Shown one piece after another: positions 6,577 to 9,426 of a stretch of DNA of 9,426 nt. Position numbers and translations under genes: made by a program. This DNA comes from Bacteroidota bacterium (GTDB lineage Bacteria > Bacteroidota > Bacteroidia > Flavobacteriales_D > Sanyastnellaceae). The notes under the pieces were generated by a model. It made no database searches. It was not told the origin of the DNA and saw only the letters and a list, made by a program, of their open reading frames with translations. The number at the start of each line of letters is the position of its first letter. Within the stretch, counting starts at the first letter, position 1. The stretch lies in assembly GCA_027618855.1 (NCBI GenBank), contig JAQCID010000028.1:1-9426 (forward strand), in the 5' to 3' direction.

Positions 6577-7428
6577 CTTCATACTATTCACAACGGTAAT
6601 TTTAAATTGGACGGGGGAGCCATGTTCGGCGTTGTACCAAAAAAACTATGGTCAAGGACGAACCCATCTGATGCAAATAATTTATGCCCTTGGGCGATGC
6701 GCTCATTGCTGATCGAAGACGGTGACAAATTAACATTAATAGATTGTGGATTAGGCGACAAACAAAGTGAGAAGTTCTTTGGTCATTATCACCCACACGG
6801 AGACGATTCACTGGATAAATCACTCTCAAAAGCTGGGTTTTCTCGTGACGACATTACAGACGTTTTCCTCACCCACTTGCATTTCGATCATGTGGGTGGT
6901 GCCGTAGAATGGAATGACTCCCGCAACGGCTATCGTCCCGCTTTTAAAAAGGCAACTTTCTGGAGCAATTCAAGGCACTGGAAATGGGCCACTGAACCAA
7001 ACCCGCGCGAACGCGCAAGTTTCCTTTCTGAAAACATAAAACCCCTGCAAGAATCTGGACAGCTCAAGTTTGTAGATGCATCTGATGACGATCTCCGCAT
7101 TAAAACTGGACTCGGTTTCGATGCATTCGTCGTGAACGGACACACTGATGCTCAAATGTGCCCCATCATCAAATTAGGTGACACCACGGTCGTCTTCATG
7201 GCGGACCTCCTGCCCTCAGTGGGACATATCCCGATACCATATGTCATGGGGTACGATACGCGTCCACTGTTAACACTCGAAGAACGCAGTAGAATTTTCA
7301 ACGAAGCAGCAAACAAAGGGTATTACCTTTTTTTAGAACACGATGCCGCAAATGAAGTTTGTACTTTAATTCAAACGGAAAAAGGGCCTCGACTCGATCG
7401 CGTCATGAAATTAAGTGAGTTGTTGTAG
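6571..7428 (+). CDS. MBL-fold metallo-hydrolase, Bacteroidota-type, substrate unknown
   Basis: A 285-residue protein with the metallo-beta-lactamase fold and a full set of binuclear zinc ligands: HLHFDH (H102, H104, D106, H107), H191 in NGHT, D212 in MADLLPS and H257 in LEHD. The N-terminal stretch GGAMFGVVPK (15-24), then a bound-strand LIDCGLG (57-63), matches a family widespread in Bacteroidota and related to AttM/AiiA-like lactonases and methyl parathion hydrolase-type enzymes. The physiological substrate is not known, and quorum quenching should not be assumed. No signal peptide is visible, so it is probably cytosolic. I chose ATG 6571 because MQLHTIHNGNFKLDGG is the family N-terminus. 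The frame stays open to an ATG at 6454, but those 39 residues are rich in arginine and overlap purB. It is divergent from purB and convergent with pyrD, from which it is separated by only 3 nt. It has no sequence kinship in domain layout with the rhodanese-linked MBL protein at 254-1657. Confidence 0.88.
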   Translation: MQLHTIHNGNFKLDGGAMFGVVPKKLWSRTNPSDANNLCPWAMRSLLIEDGDKLTLIDCGLGDKQSEKFFGHYHPHGDDSLDKSLSKAGFSRDDITDVFLTHLHFDHVGGAVEWNDSRNGYRPAFKKATFWSNSRHWKWATEPNPRERASFLSENIKPLQESGQLKFVDASDDDLRIKTGLGFDAFVVNGHTDAQMCPIIKLGDTTVVFMADLLPSVGHIPIPYVMGYDTRPLLTLEERSRIFNEAANKGYYLFLEHDAANEVCTLIQTEKGPRLDRVMKLSELL

Positions 7429-7431
7429 AGA

Positions 7432-8469
7432 CTATCCTTTCAGTCCTTTTCTAATCTCTCTTACCAAGCCAGGACCTCTGTATATAAATCCGCTATATAT
7501 TTGGACCAAAGAGGCTCCAGCATCCATTTTCTCTTTCGCAGAGGAGAGCGAGTCTATGCCTCCTACACCAATGATAGGGAACGCACCAGAGGACTTTTGA
7601 GACAAGTATGCGATCACTTCTGTTGAGCGAGAACATAGAGGAGCGCCAGACACACCTCCACTCCCCAAATCATCTATTGATTTTGTTTTCAAATGAGAAC
7701 GTGATATCGTCGTGTTTGTTGCGATGACCCCATCCACCTTTTCAGAAATGACAATATCGATGACATCATCTAATTGAGAATCTGTCATATCTGGGGCTAT
7801 CTTTAAGAAAACAGGTCTACGCTTAGAATCCGGGGGAAGTTGAGCATCATTATTTCGCTTGACAACAGCCCTAAGCAAAGCTGAAAGCGGCTCTCTGTCT
7901 TGTAGTTCTCTAAGGCCTGGCGTATTGGGTGAACTTACATTCACTACAAAATAATCTACGTGCGGATGAAGTGCATCAAAACAAGCAATGTAATCCGAAG
8001 TCGCATCCTCATTAGATGTCATCTTATTCCGACCTATGTTCCCCCCAACAATTAATCCAACAGGTCGTCTTTTAAGTCTTGAAACTGCGTCATTTACACC
8101 TCCATTATTAAACCCCATACGATTGAGAAGAGCGGCATCTCTTTTTAATCGAAAAAGTCTTGGGCGGGGATTACCTGATTGGGCAATGGGCGTAAGTGTA
8201 CCTACTTCTACATGACCAAATCCAAGGACTTGAAGTTCTCTAAGGTATCGCGCGTCTTTGTCAAAACCCGCAGCGACACCTACCGAATTCGGGAACTCAA
8301 GACCACAGATGTTTACAGTCGTATCAGAGATGCCTGAGTTAAAGCATTGCTTTAACACCCAAGCCATCCCCGGAATGACAATTGCAAATCGCAACATCGT
8401 CATAGAAAAGTGATGGGCTTTTTCCGGAGACATCAGGAACAACAAGGGTTTAAGGACATTTTGATACAT
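7432..8469 (-). CDS. pyrD: Dihydroorotate dehydrogenase, class 2 (quinone-dependent)
   Basis: A 345-residue FMN enzyme that oxidises dihydroorotate to orotate in pyrimidine synthesis and passes electrons to membrane quinone. The N-terminal extension (1 to about 40, opening MYQNVLKPLLFLMSPEKAHHF) is the amphipathic helical domain that binds membrane and quinone, and it defines class 2. Core motifs are GVAAGFDKD (64-72), EVGTLTP (88-94), NRMGFNN (116-122), NVSSPNTPGLR (177-187) with the catalytic serine at S180, K223 in LKIAPD, ATNTT (250-254), GVGGI (301-305) and YSGFIYRGP (325-333). I chose ATG 8467-8469 because it gives the family N-terminus. An upstream ATG at 8503-8505 would add 12 residues (MFSSLTCPYLRT) not typical of the family. 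The gene is convergent with the MBL hydrolase (3-nt gap) and divergent from the unknown gene at 8588. A single-gene transcript is likely. Confidence 0.95.
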   Translation of the reverse strand: MYQNVLKPLLFLMSPEKAHHFSMTMLRFAIVIPGMAWVLKQCFNSGISDTTVNICGLEFPNSVGVAAGFDKDARYLRELQVLGFGHVEVGTLTPIAQSGNPRPRLFRLKRDAALLNRMGFNNGGVNDAVSRLKRRPVGLIVGGNIGRNKMTSNEDATSDYIACFDALHPHVDYFVVNVSSPNTPGLRELQDREPLSALLRAVVKRNNDAQLPPDSKRRPVFLKIAPDMTDSQLDDVIDIVISEKVDGVIATNTTISRSHLKTKSIDDLGSGGVSGAPLCSRSTEVIAYLSQKSSGAFPIIGVGGIDSLSSAKEKMDAGASLVQIYSGFIYRGPGLVREIRKGLKG

Positions 8470-8508
8470 AGTACGAAGGTAAGGACATGTCAACGAACTG
8501 AACATAAT

Positions 8509-8517
8509 TGTGGATAA
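8509..8517 (-). promoter_or_regulatory. Exact DnaA box
   Basis: TGTGGATAA on the + strand is the perfect complement of TTATCCACA, the consensus high-affinity DnaA box. It lies in the 118-nt gap between the divergent pyrD and the unknown gene at 8588, just upstream of the pyrD start. I saw no second exact copy in this gap. One isolated box could be a DnaA-responsive site or a chance match; a naive random expectation for both strands of this window is about 0.07 copies. The rest of the gap is AT-rich and holds no gene. Confidence 0.5.
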
Positions 8518-8569
8518 CCCTGTTAATAGCGATCATAAAAGTGCACGACAAACCATGATTTAGCTTGAT

Positions 8570-8577
8570 TAACTTTG
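8570..8577 (+). promoter_or_regulatory. Candidate -7 promoter box for the unknown gene
   Basis: TAACTTTG matches the Bacteroidota -7 consensus TAnnTTTG. It lies only 10 nt before the ATG at 8588, so transcription from it would give an almost leaderless mRNA. I see no TTG at the expected -33 distance. This could be a chance match, with the true promoter further upstream in the gap. Confidence 0.3.
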
Positions 8578-8587
8578 AGACCCAAGG

Positions 8588-9169
8588 ATGACAAACAAAG
8601 GACTACTCAGCTGGCTATCTAAAAAGAAGCTTACCGATGAAAAGGTGGCCAACATCTTCGTCAACTCATCTTTCGAGACTGTTGAGAAGGGATGGCCTGA
8701 AGTTGCATCGATGCTAAATGCCTCTCCCGGATTTGAAACTTGCCCTGATTTAGATGAAAAAGACTACGGCCTATTCTTAATGATCGTCGTCTCAGCAAAT
8801 CTGAGTTTGGTTCACAAGTACTTTGAACCCGGTGTAGACCGAGCCATCATCAAAAGATGTTGTGCGAAGTTTGGACTTGCCCTAGGCGTCCCGAAAAACG
8901 ACTTTGCGCTTAAAGTGAAAGCGAACAGGGATTTTATGAAGAAGATCAACCACCCTTCAAACAACACTGTCACAGCAATGACTCGGGCTGTTTTCTATAA
9001 ATACGGCCTCATTGACAAACAAGACGTATACTTCAGGGACATGAATGTTCCCAACCCGATCATCATGAAGAGCCTTCGTGATGTGATGGAGCATTTTGCT
9101 TGGGAATGGGAAGACATCAGCAATCACTACAGAGTCACCGTTTCGAAGGAGGTAGAATCTGTTATATAA
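8588..9169 (+). CDS. Hypothetical protein, 193 residues
   Basis: I do not recognise this protein. It is predicted to be soluble: no signal peptide and no clear membrane helix, although GLFLMIVVSANLSLV (61-75) is hydrophobic and is more likely a buried helix. The N-terminus is basic (SKKKLTDEKV, 11-20), followed by a mostly helical pattern. Two adjacent cysteines occur at C91-C92, with another at C52. The C-terminal part has an aromatic and acidic cluster, EHFAWEWEDISNHYRV (168-183). Codon use looks like its neighbours, so there is no sign of recent transfer. AAGG three nt before the ATG is a weak and too-close ribosome-binding site. The gene is divergent from pyrD, and its last 8 nt overlap the end of smpB on the other strand. 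It resembles the style of conserved hypothetical proteins of Bacteroidota, but no function can be assigned. Confidence 0.75.
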   Translation: MTNKGLLSWLSKKKLTDEKVANIFVNSSFETVEKGWPEVASMLNASPGFETCPDLDEKDYGLFLMIVVSANLSLVHKYFEPGVDRAIIKRCCAKFGLALGVPKNDFALKVKANRDFMKKINHPSNNTVTAMTRAVFYKYGLIDKQDVYFRDMNVPNPIIMKSLRDVMEHFAWEWEDISNHYRVTVSKEVESVI

Positions 9170-9426
9170 GTCTATCTAAATCACGGGCGACGTCTTTTTC
9201 CTTTAACGTAGACCTCTTGTCATGCATCTTCTTGCCCTTTGCAACACGGAAACGTAGTTTTGCGTATCCTGAAGGCGCAATAAACATGAGGGTGGGCACT
9301 AAAGTAACACCCGTATTCTTAAGTTTTTTATAGAGCTTTTTTAATTCCTTCTTCTGAAGAAGCAATTTTCTCTGGCGACGAGGCATCTGAATTGAATAGC
9401 CCGCGTTTTTATATTCCGAAACATAC
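9162..9426 (-). CDS. smpB: SsrA-binding protein SmpB, C-terminal part (partial)
   Basis: The reading frame runs open through the right edge (upstream residues YVSEYKNAGYSIQ before the internal methionine), so the start lies outside the window. The 87 visible residues are the core and tail of SmpB, which binds tmRNA and brings it to stalled ribosomes for trans-translation. Family features are RRQRKLLLQKKELKKL, the strand TGVTLVPTLMFIAPSGYAK, VAKGKKMHDKR and the basic tail with KEKDVARDLDR. Full-length SmpB is about 150 residues, so roughly the first 60 are missing. The C-terminal tail, which enters the mRNA channel in the family, appears intact, though it ends soon after LDRLI. The stop TAA at 9162-9164 lies within the last codons of the opposing hypothetical gene. 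Confidence 0.93.
   Translation of the reverse strand, partial: YVSEYKNAGYSIQMPRRQRKLLLQKKELKKLYKKLKNTGVTLVPTLMFIAPSGYAKLRFRVAKGKKMHDKRSTLKEKDVARDLDRLI

Noticed and set aside
8474..8481. TACCTTCG on the - strand as a -7 box for pyrD
   Set aside because: It has one mismatch to TAnnTTTG, no TTG at a suitable distance and would leave a leaderless message.
8465..8493. TTGACA (8488-8493, - strand) followed 17 nt later by TATGTA, resembling an E. coli sigma-70 promoter for pyrD
   Set aside because: The -10 would overlap the pyrD start codon, and Bacteroidota primary promoters do not use this -35 sequence.
8470..8505. Longer pyrD beginning at the ATG 8503-8505
   Set aside because: The added 12 residues are not part of the class 2 enzyme N-terminus, which starts cleanly at 8469.

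Overview
The window looks like ordinary chromosome from a Bacteroidota bacterium, probably a marine or aquatic flavobacteria-like lineage. Four things point there: a DAHP synthase fused to a C-terminal AroQ chorismate mutase, a Bacteroidota-type TAnnTTTG promoter box, the near absence of Shine-Dalgarno sequences before most genes, and moderate GC. The genus cannot be fixed from this sequence. I found no transposases, integrases, phage genes, CRISPR arrays, tRNA or rRNA genes.

Left block (1-2055, + strand): the C-terminal STAS domain of a SulP-family anion permease (cut by the window edge), a metallo-beta-lactamase (MBL)/double-rhodanese protein of the persulfide dioxygenase type, and a small DUF983 membrane protein with zinc-ribbon cysteines. 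Spacings are 8 nt and a 1-nt TAATG overlap, so this is a tight operon, probably for reactive or inorganic sulfur handling. It ends at a strong hairpin with T-runs on both sides. The gene-free stretch 2056-2253 holds that terminator plus further inverted repeats.

Central block (2254-6516, - strand): purB, then an MsbA-like ABC exporter, then DAHP synthase-chorismate mutase, with gaps of 18 and 9 nt. This looks like one transcript started by a promoter just upstream of purB, and it joins purine synthesis, membrane export and aromatic amino-acid synthesis.

Right block (6571-9426): an MBL-fold hydrolase of a family common in Bacteroidota (+), class 2 dihydroorotate dehydrogenase pyrD (-), an unrecognised 193-residue cytosolic protein (+), and the C-terminal part of smpB (-). 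The genes alternate in orientation. Two convergent pairs end almost on top of each other: a 3-nt gap at 7429-7431 and an 8-nt overlap at 9162-9169. The pyrD/unknown divergent gap carries an exact DnaA box.

The window is mostly housekeeping. I do not see a clear undescribed system. The best candidates for follow-up are the SulP/persulfide dioxygenase/DUF983 operon, the purB-exporter-aroA/Q operon, and the unrecognised gene at 8588-9169.
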